From Duganella zoogloeoides (GTDB lineage: Bacteria; Pseudomonadota; Gammaproteobacteria; Burkholderiales; Burkholderiaceae_D), in assembly GCF_034479515.1 (NCBI RefSeq), contig NZ_CP140152.1, positions 4,464,001 through 4,528,000 of the forward strand: DNA of 64,000 bases, read 5' to 3'. A program made the translations under genes and the position numbers. Each line of letters begins with the position of its first letter. Position 1 is the stretch's first letter. This document shows, in pieces, positions 10,198 through 20,002 of the stretch. Under the pieces are notes generated by a model. The model was not told where the DNA came from, ran no database searches, and saw only the letters and a list, made by a program, of their open reading frames with translations.

Positions 10198-10923
10198 TTA
10201 CATCAAACCGGCCTGCCTGACCAGGCCCGCCTGCTGGTCCACCGCGCGCAGCACGTCGTCCAGCACGGCCTGCACCGCCTCGTTGGACAGCCGCGTGGCA
10301 GGGTCGGCCAGCAAGCCCTTGAGCGCGCCGGCTGCACCGTCGAGCCCCAGCGTAACGCAGCCGGCCAGCAGGCGTTCTACGCGCACTTGCGCGCCCTGCT
10401 GGTCGCCCCGGCCCAGCAGCGCTTCGAGGTCGGTGGCGGCGGCGGTCAGCTGGTTGTGGAAGCCGTTCAGGTACACCAGCAGCCGCTCGCCGTTGATGCC
10501 CAGGCGGTTGAGCGTGGCGGCCGGATCCTCGGCGTGGTGGGCACTGCCATTGGCCGCCTGGTCGAGAAACGCGGTCAGGTGCACCCGCACCTGCTCGGCC
10601 TGGAACGGCTTGACGATGTAGCCGGCGGCGCCAGCGCTCGACGCTTCCTGCATCACGTCTTTTTCGGTGGCGGACGTGACCAGCACGAATGGCATGGCAG
10701 CGAGCGCGGGCGCGCTTTTGACCCGCTGCAGCAGTTCGAGTCCGGACAGGTGCGGCATGCGCAGGTCGCAAAAACAGATCGCCGGCCGCAGCCCGCCTTC
10801 GAGCTGGTTCCATGCGTCGAGCCCGTCTTCCGCTTCCACGATGTCGAACTTGCCGCAACTGTCGATCAGGTGCATCAGCACCATGCGCGAGACGACGTCG
10901 TCGTCAACTACCAGAACTTTCAT
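10198..10923 (-). CDS. Response regulator with C-terminal Hpt-like helical domain
   Basis: This 241-residue protein starts with MKVLVVDDDVVSRMVL. A receiver domain covers about 1-125: acidic pocket DDD, phosphoacceptor Asp in CFCDLRMPHLSG, Thr in LVTSAT and Lys in IVKPFQ. The remaining 110 or so residues are helical and resemble an Hpt bundle (GFHNQLTAAATDLEALLGRGDQQGAQVRVERLLAGCVTLGL), but the HxxKG phosphohistidine site is not there. I chose the ATG at 10923 over an upstream frame extension because it begins the conserved beta strand. It lies downstream of the giant hybrid kinase on the same strand, with about 107 bases between, and probably works with it. Confidence 0.85.
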   Translation of the reverse strand: MKVLVVDDDVVSRMVLMHLIDSCGKFDIVEAEDGLDAWNQLEGGLRPAICFCDLRMPHLSGLELLQRVKSAPALAAMPFVLVTSATEKDVMQEASSAGAAGYIVKPFQAEQVRVHLTAFLDQAANGSAHHAEDPAATLNRLGINGERLLVYLNGFHNQLTAAATDLEALLGRGDQQGAQVRVERLLAGCVTLGLDGAAGALKGLLADPATRLSNEAVQAVLDDVLRAVDQQAGLVRQAGLM

Positions 10924-11030
10924 GTCTCTCCTCGTGCCTCGCACTGTCTTTCCACATGCTTAACAGTGCCTGAATCATACATGACACGCAAGCGAATTTT
11001 CTGCCGTGCAGCGGACATCCTCACGCACTC

Positions 11031-14000
11031 TCAAACCCGGCTGGCCTGGTCCAGCAGCATCCGCAAGCGCGGCAGCGCAACCTCGATCTGCTGCCACTGG
11101 CCGTGGTCGGCGCAGGTTTCGAGCTCACCGCACAGCGCTTGCAGTTCCTGCTCTTCCAGGTAGCCGGCACTGCCCTTCATGCCATGCAGCAGGCGGCCGG
11201 CGGTATCGGCGTCGCCGGCCGCCAGCGCCGCTTCCAGGTCGGCCAGGCGCAGCGGCGCGTCCTGGCGGAAGGCGCCGCGCAGGCGCGCCTTGAGGTCGCC
11301 GCTGCCGCTGTGCTGCGCCAGCCGTGCCGTGTCCGGCGCTGCCGGCTCGACGCCGAACATGGCGTCGAGGTCCGGTGTGCCTGCGCGCGACGGGGTTCCC
11401 TGGGTGGTGACCTTGTGCGCCATCGGCGGCAGGTGGAAGCCGCGCTGCAACTGGCGCTCGATCGCGCGGCTCAGCTGAAAGTGCAGCTTTTCCTCGTCGA
11501 TCGGCTTGGTGAGGAAATCGTCCATGCCGGCCGCCAGGTAGCGGCTGCGGTCTTCCTCGCTGGCGTTGGCGGTGAGCGCGATGATCATCAGCTCCTGGTC
11601 GCGCACCGGCGCATCTTCCGGCCCGCCGGCGCGGATCAGGCGGGTGGCGCTGGCGCCGTCGAGTTCCGGCATGCGGCCATCCATCAGTATCAGGTCGTAG
11701 CGCGTGAGCGCGCAGGCCTTCACCGCCAGCGCGCCGTTGGCGGCGATATCGACCTTGTGGCCCAGGTCCTCGAGCATCATGCGGATGATGATCTGGTTGG
11801 TCGGAAAATCTTCGGCGCACAGCACCCGCAACTGGTGGCTGTGCGGTTCGCGCGGCACATGTGTCACCGTCGGCGGCGCCACGCCGTTGGCCAGCGGCAG
11901 CTCGAACATGAAGGTACTGCCGGAGCCGGGCGCGCTCACCGCGTTGATGCTGCCGCCCATCAGTTCCACCAGCTGGCGGCAAATCGCCAGTCCCAGGCCG
12001 GTGCCGCCGTAGCGGCGCGTGGTGGAGGCGTCGGCCTGCTCGAACTTCTGGAACAGGCGCGGAATGGCTTCGGCGTCGATGCCGATGCCGGTGTCCTCCA
12101 CCAGGAAGCGGATGCGATTGATCACGCCCTTGCGGCCGGCCAGCGCAGCGATATCGTCCGCCGTCTCGCCCTCTTCCGGCAAGCGTTCCACGCGCATGGT
12201 CACGGTACCGCTGCGGGTGAACTTGAAGGCATTGCCCACCAGGTTCACCAGCACCTGGCGCAGCCGCGTGGGGTCGCCCACCACGAATTGCGGCAGGTCG
12301 TCGCCGAACACCAGCTCGAAGCCTACGCTGTGCGCGGCGGCCTGCTCCTCGAACAGGCTCACCACGTTTTCCACGGTGGAGGTCAGCGAAAAATCGATGT
12401 TCTCAATGGTGAGCTTGCCCGCCTCGATCTTGGAAAAATCGAGCAGGTCGTTGATGATGGTGAGCAGCGACTGGGCATTGGCCTGGCCGCGCAGGATCTG
12501 TTCGCGGGTGCCGTCCTGCAGCGATGGGTCGCGCAGCGAGAAACCCAGCATGCCGATCACGCCGGCCAGCGGCGTGCGCATCTCGTGGCTCATATTGGCC
12601 AGGAATTCGGACTTCTGGCGGGTGGCGTCTTCCGCCTTCTGCTTGGCCTGGCGCAGGCGTTCGTCGTTGTCCTGCAAGGCGCGGTTGGCCAGCGCCAGCT
12701 CCTCGGTATGCAGCCGCACTTGCCGCTCCTGCAGCAGCAGCTGGCCCTGGGTCTGGCGCAGCGTTTGCAGCGTGTCTTCGAGCTGATGGTATGCGCGCGC
12801 GTTTTCCAGGCCGGCGGCGGCGTGCGAAGCCAGCGTTTGCAACATGTCGAGGTGCACCTGGCGGTACACATTGCGCGCCACGCTCTGCACGCTGAGCAGG
12901 CCTACCACGCGGTCGCCCACCACCAGCGGCGCATACATCATCGACTTCGCCCCCGGCATGCGCACGCCATCCTCGCGCACGCACGGCGCCAGCGCACCAA
13001 GACCGGTATCGTCCATATACCTTCGATACTCGGTGTCGAAATCGTTGATCAGGAGCGGCTTGCCGTGGGTAAGGCACCACACGGCCAGCTGGTTCGGATC
13101 GTCCAGCTGGCGCTGGTATGGCATGGTGCGCACACCCGCCTCCACCGCGAACGGGAAGTGGATCACGCCGTCCTGCTCGCGCACGAAACCGATGCCGAAG
13201 ATCTCTGCCTGCATCAGGTCATGCACGTGGCGGTACAAGGTGCTCATCAGGGTTTCCATGTCGAGCGTGGCGCTCATTTCGCGACCCAGTTCGCTCAGCA
13301 CGGAGATGTTGCGGTGCGCCTTTTCCACTTCCTCGGTTTGCCGCTCGGCGTCGAGGCGGCGCTGCTCGGCCTCGGCGCGCTGCGACTCCGCCTCCAGCCG
13401 GCGCAGTTCGAGTTCGTGCTTTTGCTGTTGCAGCAGGCGGTTCTTGTGCTGTACCTCGGCCGTGCGCGACTCGACCAGTTCCTCGAGCCGCTGCTGCTGG
13501 CGGTGCAGGCTGCGCATGCGCGCCTGGTAGGCGGCATAGGCGGCGCCGAGCAGCAGCAGCGTGACCAGGGCGCGGAACCACCAGGTTTTCCAGAACGGCG
13601 GCAAGATGGTGATGCGGAGCGTGGCGGCGTTGTCGTTCCACACGCCGTCCTTGTTGGCGGCTTTTACGCGGAACACGTACTCGCCGGGATCGAGGTTGGT
13701 GTAGGTGGCAAAACGCTTGGTGGCGTCGGTCACCACCCAGTCCTCGTCGAACCCCTGCAACTGGTAGGCAAAACGGTTGCGCTGCGGCGCCGCGTAGTGC
13801 AGCGCCGCGAACTCCAGCGAAAACACCGAATCGGCCTGGCGCAAGGTCAGTTCGCCGGTGTGCTCGATGGCCGTCTTGAGCACATCGGCATGGTCGCCCT
13901 GCCCCGCCTTGAGCGACTTGTTAAACACCTGGAAGTCGGTGATGGCCACCGGCGGCGCCACGCTGTTTTCGCGCACCGCCTGCGGCGCGAACGCGGTGAT

Positions 14001-16052
14001 GCCGTTGAAGCCGCCGAAGTACAGCGTGCCGTCCGGGGTGCGCAACGCCGAACCGTCGAAGTACGCGCCTTCGATGGTGCCGTCGGCATCGCTGTAATTG
14101 CGCACCATGCCGGTGGCGATATTGAACTTCGACAGGCCGCTGTTGGTGCTCAGCCACAGGTTGCCGACGCTATCGGGCAGGATGGCGGCGATGGCGTCGT
14201 CGGCAATGCCGTCCTTGCGCAGGTAGCGGCGGAAGGTGATGGTGCCGTCGGCGGCCGTCTCCATGCGGTTGAGGCCAGCCGCCGTGCCCACCCACAGCGT
14301 GCCGGTATCGTCTTCGTACAGGCTGTGCACCTCGTCGTGGCTCAGCGACTGCGGGTCGGTGGGGTTGCGGCGGAAGTGGCGGAACGTACCGGTCTTGCGG
14401 TCGAGCAGATCGAGGCCGTTGAAGCTGCCCACCCACAGCCGGCCGCGCCGGTCTTCCAGGATCGGCCGCACCACGTTGTCGGCCAGGCTGGCGCTGTCGG
14501 CCGGGTTGTGGCGGTATGTGTGCACGTCCATGGTCTTCGGATCGAGCCGGTGCAGGCCGCCACGGCTGGCAATCCACAGCAGGCCGGCGCGGTCGGCCAC
14601 GATGTTGCGAATGGTATCGCTGGCCGGATCGCCGCGCACGAACGACAGCGTGCGGATGGTGCCGGTGGCCGGGTCGAGATGGTTGACGCCGGCGCGCCCA
14701 CCGATCCACACCGCGCCGGTGCCGTCAGGCGCGCGCCACAGCGCTGTCACCTGGTCGTCGCTCAAACTGTCGGGCCGCGCCGGATCGTGGCGCCATACCT
14801 TGCTGCGGCCGGTCTTCGGATCGTACAGGTTCAAGCCGGCGCCGGTGCCCAGCCACAGGCGGCCATCGCCATCCTGCGTGGCGGCCGTGGCGATGGCGCG
14901 CACCTTGTTGTCCGACAGCGCGTCCGAATCCTCGGTATGGCGCACGATGCGGGCAAAGCCGCCGCTGCCCATGTCCACCCGGCTGGCGCCATCGTTCCAG
15001 GTGCCCACCCAGAAGGTGCCGACGCGGTCGCGGAACAGCGCCGACACCTGGTTGTCCGCCAGGCTGTGGCTGTCGCTGAACTGGTGGCGGTACTGCACCA
15101 GCCGCTGCTCGGCCGGCAGCCAGCGCAGCAGGCCGTCGGCATGGGTGCCGATCCACAGCTGCTTTTCGATGTCCTCGTACAGCGCGGTGATGCTGGCGCC
15201 CGGCCGCAGTCCTTCGGCGGTGCCCAGGCGCCATCGCTGCGGTTCGCCCTTGTCGCCGATGCGCCACTGTTCCAGCCCGCCCATGGTGCCCACCCACAGC
15301 ACCTGGTTGTGGTCCACTTGCAGCGCCAGCACGGCATTGAAACGGCTGTCGCCGCCGGCGTCGAGGCGGTAATGGACAAACCGGGTGGCGCCCGGCGCGA
15401 GCATGTCGAGCCCGGTGGCGGTGGCCACCCACAGGCGGCCGGCAGCGTCGCGCGCCAGCGCGTTGACCTGGTCGTTGACCAGGCTGCCCGCATCGGCCGG
15501 GTCGTGGTGCCAGCTGGTGAAGCGCCCGGTGGCAGGATCCAGGTGATGCAGGCCATCGGCAGTGGCTACCCACAGGCCGCCCAGGCCATCGTCGGCGATG
15601 GCGCGCACGTGGCGGTTGCCGTTGCCGCGCTGCACCGGCGCCGTAGGCAGGTAGTGGACAAACGTGCGGGTGGCGGGATCGTAGCGATCGAGGCCGCCGT
15701 CGGTGCCCACCCATAGCTGCCCCGAGGGATCAACGTGCAGCACCCGCACCCAGTTGTCGGCCAGCGTGCGCGGGTCGGACACGGCGCTTTTATAGGTCAC
15801 GGTGCGGTAGCCGTCGAAGCGCGTGAGGCCGGCCTGGGTACCGAGCCAGATAAAACCCTGCTTGTCCTGGGCGATGGCCAGCACCGACTCCTGCGCCAGC
15901 CCGTGCTCCACGCTCAACTGCTCGAAGCGCAGCGTGCGCGGCGGCGGCCCGCCCCATGCGGCAGCCGCACCTAACACCCACAACAGCAGGGCCGGCGCCA
16001 GCAGATGTCTCCACAGATGGTTCAGGGCGTACAAAAAGCGGGGTCTCCCCAA
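11031..16052 (-). CDS. Giant hybrid sensor histidine kinase (two-component propeller, GAF, HisKA, HATPase, REC, Hpt)
   Basis: The protein has 1673 residues. An N-terminal signal/anchor is followed by about fourteen periplasmic propeller repeats (pattern LWVGTxxGLxRxDPxT, roughly 40-700), a Y_Y_Y immunoglobulin-like domain (about 720-810), one membrane span near 825-845, a coiled coil, a GAF domain (about 910-1080), HisKA with SHEMRTP near 1155, and HATPase with LVEDTGIGID and GGTGLGLAICRQL (about 1265-1390). A receiver follows with ILMDGRMPEL near 1455, then an Hpt with LLHGMKGSAGYLEE near 1624. The architecture matches sensors of glycans or other periplasmic ligands. The start is uncertain: TTG at 16052 has no clear ribosome site, while TTG at 16034 follows GGGGAG at a suitable distance. 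It lies 10 bases after the patatin gene. Confidence 0.92.
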   Translation of the reverse strand: MGRPRFLYALNHLWRHLLAPALLLWVLGAAAAWGGPPPRTLRFEQLSVEHGLAQESVLAIAQDKQGFIWLGTQAGLTRFDGYRTVTYKSAVSDPRTLADNWVRVLHVDPSGQLWVGTDGGLDRYDPATRTFVHYLPTAPVQRGNGNRHVRAIADDGLGGLWVATADGLHHLDPATGRFTSWHHDPADAGSLVNDQVNALARDAAGRLWVATATGLDMLAPGATRFVHYRLDAGGDSRFNAVLALQVDHNQVLWVGTMGGLEQWRIGDKGEPQRWRLGTAEGLRPGASITALYEDIEKQLWIGTHADGLLRWLPAEQRLVQYRHQFSDSHSLADNQVSALFRDRVGTFWVGTWNDGASRVDMGSGGFARIVRHTEDSDALSDNKVRAIATAATQDGDGRLWLGTGAGLNLYDPKTGRSKVWRHDPARPDSLSDDQVTALWRAPDGTGAVWIGGRAGVNHLDPATGTIRTLSFVRGDPASDTIRNIVADRAGLLWIASRGGLHRLDPKTMDVHTYRHNPADSASLADNVVRPILEDRRGRLWVGSFNGLDLLDRKTGTFRHFRRNPTDPQSLSHDEVHSLYEDDTGTLWVGTAAGLNRMETAADGTITFRRYLRKDGIADDAIAAILPDSVGNLWLSTNSGLSKFNIATGMVRNYSDADGTIEGAYFDGSALRTPDGTLYFGGFNGITAFAPQAVRENSVAPPVAITDFQVFNKSLKAGQGDHADVLKTAIEHTGELTLRQADSVFSLEFAALHYAAPQRNRFAYQLQGFDEDWVVTDATKRFATYTNLDPGEYVFRVKAANKDGVWNDNAATLRITILPPFWKTWWFRALVTLLLLGAAYAAYQARMRSLHRQQQRLEELVESRTAEVQHKNRLLQQQKHELELRRLEAESQRAEAEQRRLDAERQTEEVEKAHRNISVLSELGREMSATLDMETLMSTLYRHVHDLMQAEIFGIGFVREQDGVIHFPFAVEAGVRTMPYQRQLDDPNQLAVWCLTHGKPLLINDFDTEYRRYMDDTGLGALAPCVREDGVRMPGAKSMMYAPLVVGDRVVGLLSVQSVARNVYRQVHLDMLQTLASHAAAGLENARAYHQLEDTLQTLRQTQGQLLLQERQVRLHTEELALANRALQDNDERLRQAKQKAEDATRQKSEFLANMSHEMRTPLAGVIGMLGFSLRDPSLQDGTREQILRGQANAQSLLTIINDLLDFSKIEAGKLTIENIDFSLTSTVENVVSLFEEQAAAHSVGFELVFGDDLPQFVVGDPTRLRQVLVNLVGNAFKFTRSGTVTMRVERLPEEGETADDIAALAGRKGVINRIRFLVEDTGIGIDAEAIPRLFQKFEQADASTTRRYGGTGLGLAICRQLVELMGGSINAVSAPGSGSTFMFELPLANGVAPPTVTHVPREPHSHQLRVLCAEDFPTNQIIIRMMLEDLGHKVDIAANGALAVKACALTRYDLILMDGRMPELDGASATRLIRAGGPEDAPVRDQELMIIALTANASEEDRSRYLAAGMDDFLTKPIDEEKLHFQLSRAIERQLQRGFHLPPMAHKVTTQGTPSRAGTPDLDAMFGVEPAAPDTARLAQHSGSGDLKARLRGAFRQDAPLRLADLEAALAAGDADTAGRLLHGMKGSAGYLEEQELQALCGELETCADHGQWQQIEVALPRLRMLLDQASRV

Positions 16053-16062
16053 GGGGGTGTGC

Positions 16063-17238
16063 TCAGGATTCGAAGAAGGCCAGCACGTCTTCCTTGCGCG
16101 CCTGGGTATCGCGCTGACCCAGACGGATCAAGTCGCAAGTATACGACGATTCGAACAACAAATACGAAGCAAGCGCCGCGCCGCGCGTTTCAGTGGCGCC
16201 AATTCCCGACAACATGGTGCGGATCGGCGCCGGCAGGCTGCCGATGTGGCGGCTGGCGATATCGTCGAGCCGCTCCGATGGCGCAATCACCAGCAGCTTG
16301 ACCGGCTTGAGCGGGGTCTGCTCGAGCAGTTCTTCCGGCAGCAGCGACAGGGTTTTGTTCACCCGTTCGAGCCGCTCGATATCGACCGCCAGCGAATCGA
16401 GGAAGATCGAGGACATGGCATGGCCGGCGATCTGCGCCAGGCTCGGATAGCGCGCCGCGCCCCGCTCCGGCATGTTGCGCGACGCCTCGGTCAGACGGCC
16501 CGCACCGACTACCAGCACCTTGCGCGCCCCCAGGTGGATGGCCGGCGAGATCGGCGCCAGCTGGCGCATGGAGCCGTCGCCGCAGTATTCGCGGTGGCCG
16601 CCGATGAACAACGGCGTAGCAGGAAAAATGAACGGGATTGCCGACGACGCCAGCAAGTGCTCCACGCCGATCTGGTCCTGCAATGCGAGGCGCTGCATGC
16701 GCACCCACGGTGCGATGTCGGCGGCGGTCTGGTAAAAAGTAAGGTGGTTGCCGGCGGTGTAGGACGAGGCGGTGACTGCCAGCGCGTGCAGCAGCCCTTC
16801 GGACAGCACAGCATCCAGCCGGGGCAGGTCGAGCATGCGATGCAGCAGGCCGACCAGCGGAGTGTTGTCCAGCAGCGACGCCGGCGGCGCCGCCCGCCAC
16901 TTGCGCAGCAGCCAGCCGAACGACAGCAGCGAGAGCCAGCGCGCGCCCGAGCGCAGCACGCCCAGCGAATCGGCGCGGTACACCTGCGCCACTTCGATGT
17001 TCTGCCACACGTCGAGCAGCTTTTGCACGCCCTCGCCGAAGTTGTCGGCACGGCAGGCCAGCGCGGTGGCGTTGATGGCCCCGGCCGACGTGCCGCAGAT
17101 GATATCGAACGGGTTGCGCGCCGGCGGCCAGCCCGCTTCCCACAAGATCTCCGAGATGGCCTGTAACACTCCCACCTGGTAGGCCGCGCGCGCGCCGCCG
17201 CCGGTGAGGATCAGGCCGGTTTTCTTTTGACGTCCCAT
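16063..17238 (-). CDS. Patatin-like phospholipase/esterase
   Basis: The protein has 391 residues with the oxyanion motif TGGGARAAYQVGVLQ at about 12-26, the nucleophile elbow GTSAGAIN (GxSxG) at about 48-55, and the partner Asp in YCGDGSMRQLAPISP near 216-230. These give the Ser-Asp dyad of patatins, which hydrolyse acyl esters of phospholipids or other lipids. No signal peptide is seen, so it is probably cytoplasmic or membrane-associated. It is the first gene of a possible unit with the hybrid sensor kinase, 10 bases apart. In the DGG/DGA motif the third residue is Ser here, a mild deviation. Confidence 0.9.
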   Translation of the reverse strand: MGRQKKTGLILTGGGARAAYQVGVLQAISEILWEAGWPPARNPFDIICGTSAGAINATALACRADNFGEGVQKLLDVWQNIEVAQVYRADSLGVLRSGARWLSLLSFGWLLRKWRAAPPASLLDNTPLVGLLHRMLDLPRLDAVLSEGLLHALAVTASSYTAGNHLTFYQTAADIAPWVRMQRLALQDQIGVEHLLASSAIPFIFPATPLFIGGHREYCGDGSMRQLAPISPAIHLGARKVLVVGAGRLTEASRNMPERGAARYPSLAQIAGHAMSSIFLDSLAVDIERLERVNKTLSLLPEELLEQTPLKPVKLLVIAPSERLDDIASRHIGSLPAPIRTMLSGIGATETRGAALASYLLFESSYTCDLIRLGQRDTQARKEDVLAFFES

Positions 17239-17313
17239 GGCCCCAGATTAGCAGGGTATTCGCGGTTTGGGAAAGCCCTTTCGGCGCGGCCGGTCGCGCG
17301 GTCAGTCGCCCCG

Positions 17314-19116
17314 TCAGTCACCCAGCACGATGCCTTCGCGGCGCGGATCGGCGCCGCCATACCACTGCGCCCTGCCGGCCACCACGCGGCGCTCGATGCC
17401 CTGCAGGCCGGAGTTCTGCTCGGTCTCGCGCACGTCGTGGCCGCGCGCCTTCAGTTGCGCGATCACCTCGGCGCTCACGCGGTTCTTTTCCAGCTCGGTC
17501 GGGCCGTTACGGCTGCCGAGGTTGGGCAGGCTGATGGCCTGCTGCACGTCGAGCTTCCAGTCCAGGGTACCGACCAGCACCTTGGCCACGTAATTGATGA
17601 TGGTGGAGCCGCCCGGCGAGCCGGTAGCCAGCACCAGCTTGTGCGTGCCCTTGTCGAACACCAGGGTTGGCGACATGGCGCTGCGCGGGCGCTTGCCGGC
17701 CTGCACCCGGTTGGCGATCGGGCCGTTCTCGTCCTGCGAATCGAACGAGAAGTCAGTGAGCTGGTTGTTGAGCATGAAGCCATCGACCATCTGGCGCGAT
17801 CCGAAAGCGTCTTCCACCGACGTCGTCATCGACAGGCCACCACCGAAGGCGTCCACCGCCACCAGGTGCGAGGTCGAGGGCTTGTCGATGGCGGTGTCGG
17901 CGCCCCACGCCACGTCCATGGTGTCAGGCGTGCCGTAGCTGGCGCGCCCCATCGACTGGCCGCCGATCAGGGCGGCGCGTTTGGCCAGGTAGCGCTTGTC
18001 GAGCAGGGCCGAGACGCCTTTGCCCGGCAACGGCACGAAGTCGGTGTCGGCCACGTAGCGGTTGCGGTCCGCGTAGGCCAGGCGCCCCGCTTCGCTGAAC
18101 AGGTGGATGCCGTCGGCAGTCAGCTGGCCGTTGACCGGCTTGTACGGGCTGATGTCCTTCACTTCCAGGATGCCCAGCATCTGCGCAATCGCGATGCCGC
18201 CCGACGATGGCGGCGGCGCGCCGCACACGGTCCACGCCTTGTAGTCGCTGCAGATCGGCGCGCGTTCCTTCGCCTGGTAGCCGGCGATGTCGGCGGTGGT
18301 AAGCTTGCCCGGGTTGGTCGGATGGTTTGACACCTTGGCGACAATGTCGCGCGCGATACGCCCCTTGTAAAAGGCATCGGCGCCGCCGTCGGCGATCTCG
18401 CGCAGGGTGCGCGCCAGTTCCGGGTTTTTCAGGATGTAGCCGACCGGGCGCGGTTGGCCCGCGTCGTCAAAAAAGTAGGCGCGCGCCACCGGGTCGCGGG
18501 CCAGGTACTTGTCCCACTTGAGCAGCGCGTTCAGGCGCGGGCTGACGGCAAAGCCGTCGTCGGCCAGCTTGATGGCCGGCGCAAACAGGGTTTTCCATGG
18601 CAGGCGGCCGTGCTGCTTGTGCGCCAGTTCCAGCATGCGCAGCACGCCGGGCGAGCCGACCGAACGGCCGCCGACCACACCGGTCTCGCGCGAGACCGGT
18701 TTGCCATCCTTATCCTGGAACAGGTGCTCGTCGGCGGCGGCCGGCGCGGTTTCGCGGCCGTCGTACGACTGCACACGCTTGCCGTCGGAGTACAACAGGA
18801 ACGAGCCGCCGCCGATGCCCGACGATTGCGGTTCGACCAGCGTGAGCACCAGCTGGGTGGCAATCGCCGCATCGATGGCGGCGCCGCCCTGCTTGAGGAT
18901 CTGATAGCCGGCCTGGGTGGCCAGCGGATTGGCGGCAGCCACCATGAACTTCTGCGCCGACTTGCCGGCCTTTTCGGCATAGCCGGTGGCGATTTCTGGC
19001 GCCACGTCGTGATTAATGCCGGGGACTTTGGCCGGCGCCTGCAACTGGGCATAAACGGGAGCGTGCAAGGCGCCCAGCATGGCGGCGGCAAGCGCCAGGG
19101 TCTTCAAACGAATCAT
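17314..19116 (-). CDS. ggt: Gamma-glutamyltransferase
   Basis: The 600-residue precursor has a Sec signal peptide (1 to about 23, ending VYAQ). The heavy-subunit signature AAANPLATQAGYQILKQGGAAIDAAIATQLVLTLVEPQSSGIGGG is followed by SYDGRETAP. The autoprocessing site is in KPSTSHLVAVDAFG near residue 412, where the Thr becomes the N-terminal nucleophile of the light subunit. Family members usually read TTH; here it is TSH. Later GSPGGSTIINYV supplies the oxyanion/donor-binding Gly-Gly-Ser region. It is periplasmic, cleaves glutathione and gamma-glutamyl compounds and can transpeptidate. It appears monocistronic, with short gaps on both sides. Confidence 0.95.
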   Translation of the reverse strand: MIRLKTLALAAAMLGALHAPVYAQLQAPAKVPGINHDVAPEIATGYAEKAGKSAQKFMVAAANPLATQAGYQILKQGGAAIDAAIATQLVLTLVEPQSSGIGGGSFLLYSDGKRVQSYDGRETAPAAADEHLFQDKDGKPVSRETGVVGGRSVGSPGVLRMLELAHKQHGRLPWKTLFAPAIKLADDGFAVSPRLNALLKWDKYLARDPVARAYFFDDAGQPRPVGYILKNPELARTLREIADGGADAFYKGRIARDIVAKVSNHPTNPGKLTTADIAGYQAKERAPICSDYKAWTVCGAPPPSSGGIAIAQMLGILEVKDISPYKPVNGQLTADGIHLFSEAGRLAYADRNRYVADTDFVPLPGKGVSALLDKRYLAKRAALIGGQSMGRASYGTPDTMDVAWGADTAIDKPSTSHLVAVDAFGGGLSMTTSVEDAFGSRQMVDGFMLNNQLTDFSFDSQDENGPIANRVQAGKRPRSAMSPTLVFDKGTHKLVLATGSPGGSTIINYVAKVLVGTLDWKLDVQQAISLPNLGSRNGPTELEKNRVSAEVIAQLKARGHDVRETEQNSGLQGIERRVVAGRAQWYGGADPRREGIVLGD

Positions 19117-19226
19117 GGGTTCTCCGGATCGGGGCGCGCAACCTGCGGCGCGCCTGAACGGCCATCGTACACGAAATCGTTTAAATGGTTTACAGGTGAA
19201 CTACTACTGAAGCTTATGCTTTTTTG

Positions 19227-19985
19227 TTATTTGGCGGCCATGCGGATCGCACCGTCCAAGCGTATCACCTCGCCATTGAGCATGACATTTTCAAAAATCG
19301 CCCGTGCCAGTTGCGCATACTCGTCCGGCTTGCCGAGCCGTGGCGGGAACGGCACCATGGCGCCCAGCGCATCACGCACCTCTTGCGGCATGCCCAGCAT
19401 CATCGGCGTTTCGAAAATGCCGGGCGCGATGGCCATCACGCGGATACCGCTGCGCGCCAGGTCGCGCGCCATCGGCAGCGTCAGGCCGGCTACTGCCGCC
19501 TTGGACGATGCGTACGCCGCCTGCCCCATCTGGCCATCGTACGCCGCTACCGACGCGGTATTGATGATCACGCCGCGCTCGCCGTTGTCCAGCGGCGCGG
19601 TCTTGCCCATCGCTTCGGCCGCCAGGCGCGCCATGTTGAAGGTGCCCACCAGGTTGATCGCCACCACGCGCTGGAACAGCGCCAATGCATGGGCGCCTTC
19701 CTTGCCGACCGTTTTGGCGGCCGGCGCGATGCCGGCGCAGTTGACCAGGCCGCGCAGCGGTCCCAGCGCGGTCGCCGCTGCCACCACCGCCTGCGCATCC
19801 GCTTCGGAAGTGACATCGCAGCGCACGAACACGCCATCGAGTTCCGCCGCCAATGCCCGGCCGCCGTCTTCCTGCACGTCGGCCAGCACCACCTTGCCGC
19901 CGGCCCGCGCCAGCATGCGCGCGGTGGCCGCACCCAACCCTGAGGCGCCGCCGGTAATGATGAATACCTGGTCTGCAATCTGCAT
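19227..19985 (-). CDS. HSD10-like SDR, 3-hydroxyacyl-CoA dehydrogenase
   Basis: This 252-residue short-chain dehydrogenase has TGGASGLG at about 12-19, CDVTSEAD, NCAGIAPA near 86, a catalytic Ser in NTASVAAYDGQMGQ, YASSK with Tyr and Lys near 157-161, and PGIFETPM. This set, especially the IAPAAKT...HALALF insert, matches the type 2 3-hydroxyacyl-CoA (HSD17B10-like) dehydrogenases of branched-chain amino acid and fatty acid breakdown. Two in-frame ATGs occur; the second (19985) has GGGAGA at a better distance. A perfect palindrome of the LiuR type lies 18 bases upstream (20003-20018), supporting a role in branched-chain acyl-CoA degradation. Confidence 0.9.
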   Translation of the reverse strand: MQIADQVFIITGGASGLGAATARMLARAGGKVVLADVQEDGGRALAAELDGVFVRCDVTSEADAQAVVAAATALGPLRGLVNCAGIAPAAKTVGKEGAHALALFQRVVAINLVGTFNMARLAAEAMGKTAPLDNGERGVIINTASVAAYDGQMGQAAYASSKAAVAGLTLPMARDLARSGIRVMAIAPGIFETPMMLGMPQEVRDALGAMVPFPPRLGKPDEYAQLARAIFENVMLNGEVIRLDGAIRMAAK

Positions 19986-20002
19986 CATGTCTCCCGTATT
20001 TG

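Noticed and set aside
11103..15716. A 1537-codon open frame on the plus strand opposite the hybrid kinase, and similar long antisense frames at 2633-4255, 6509-8698, 44855-46993 and 56673-58583
   Set aside because: These are shadows of GC-rich coding sequence: they are rich in Arg, Ala, His and Gly, have no domains, and lie fully across well-identified genes.
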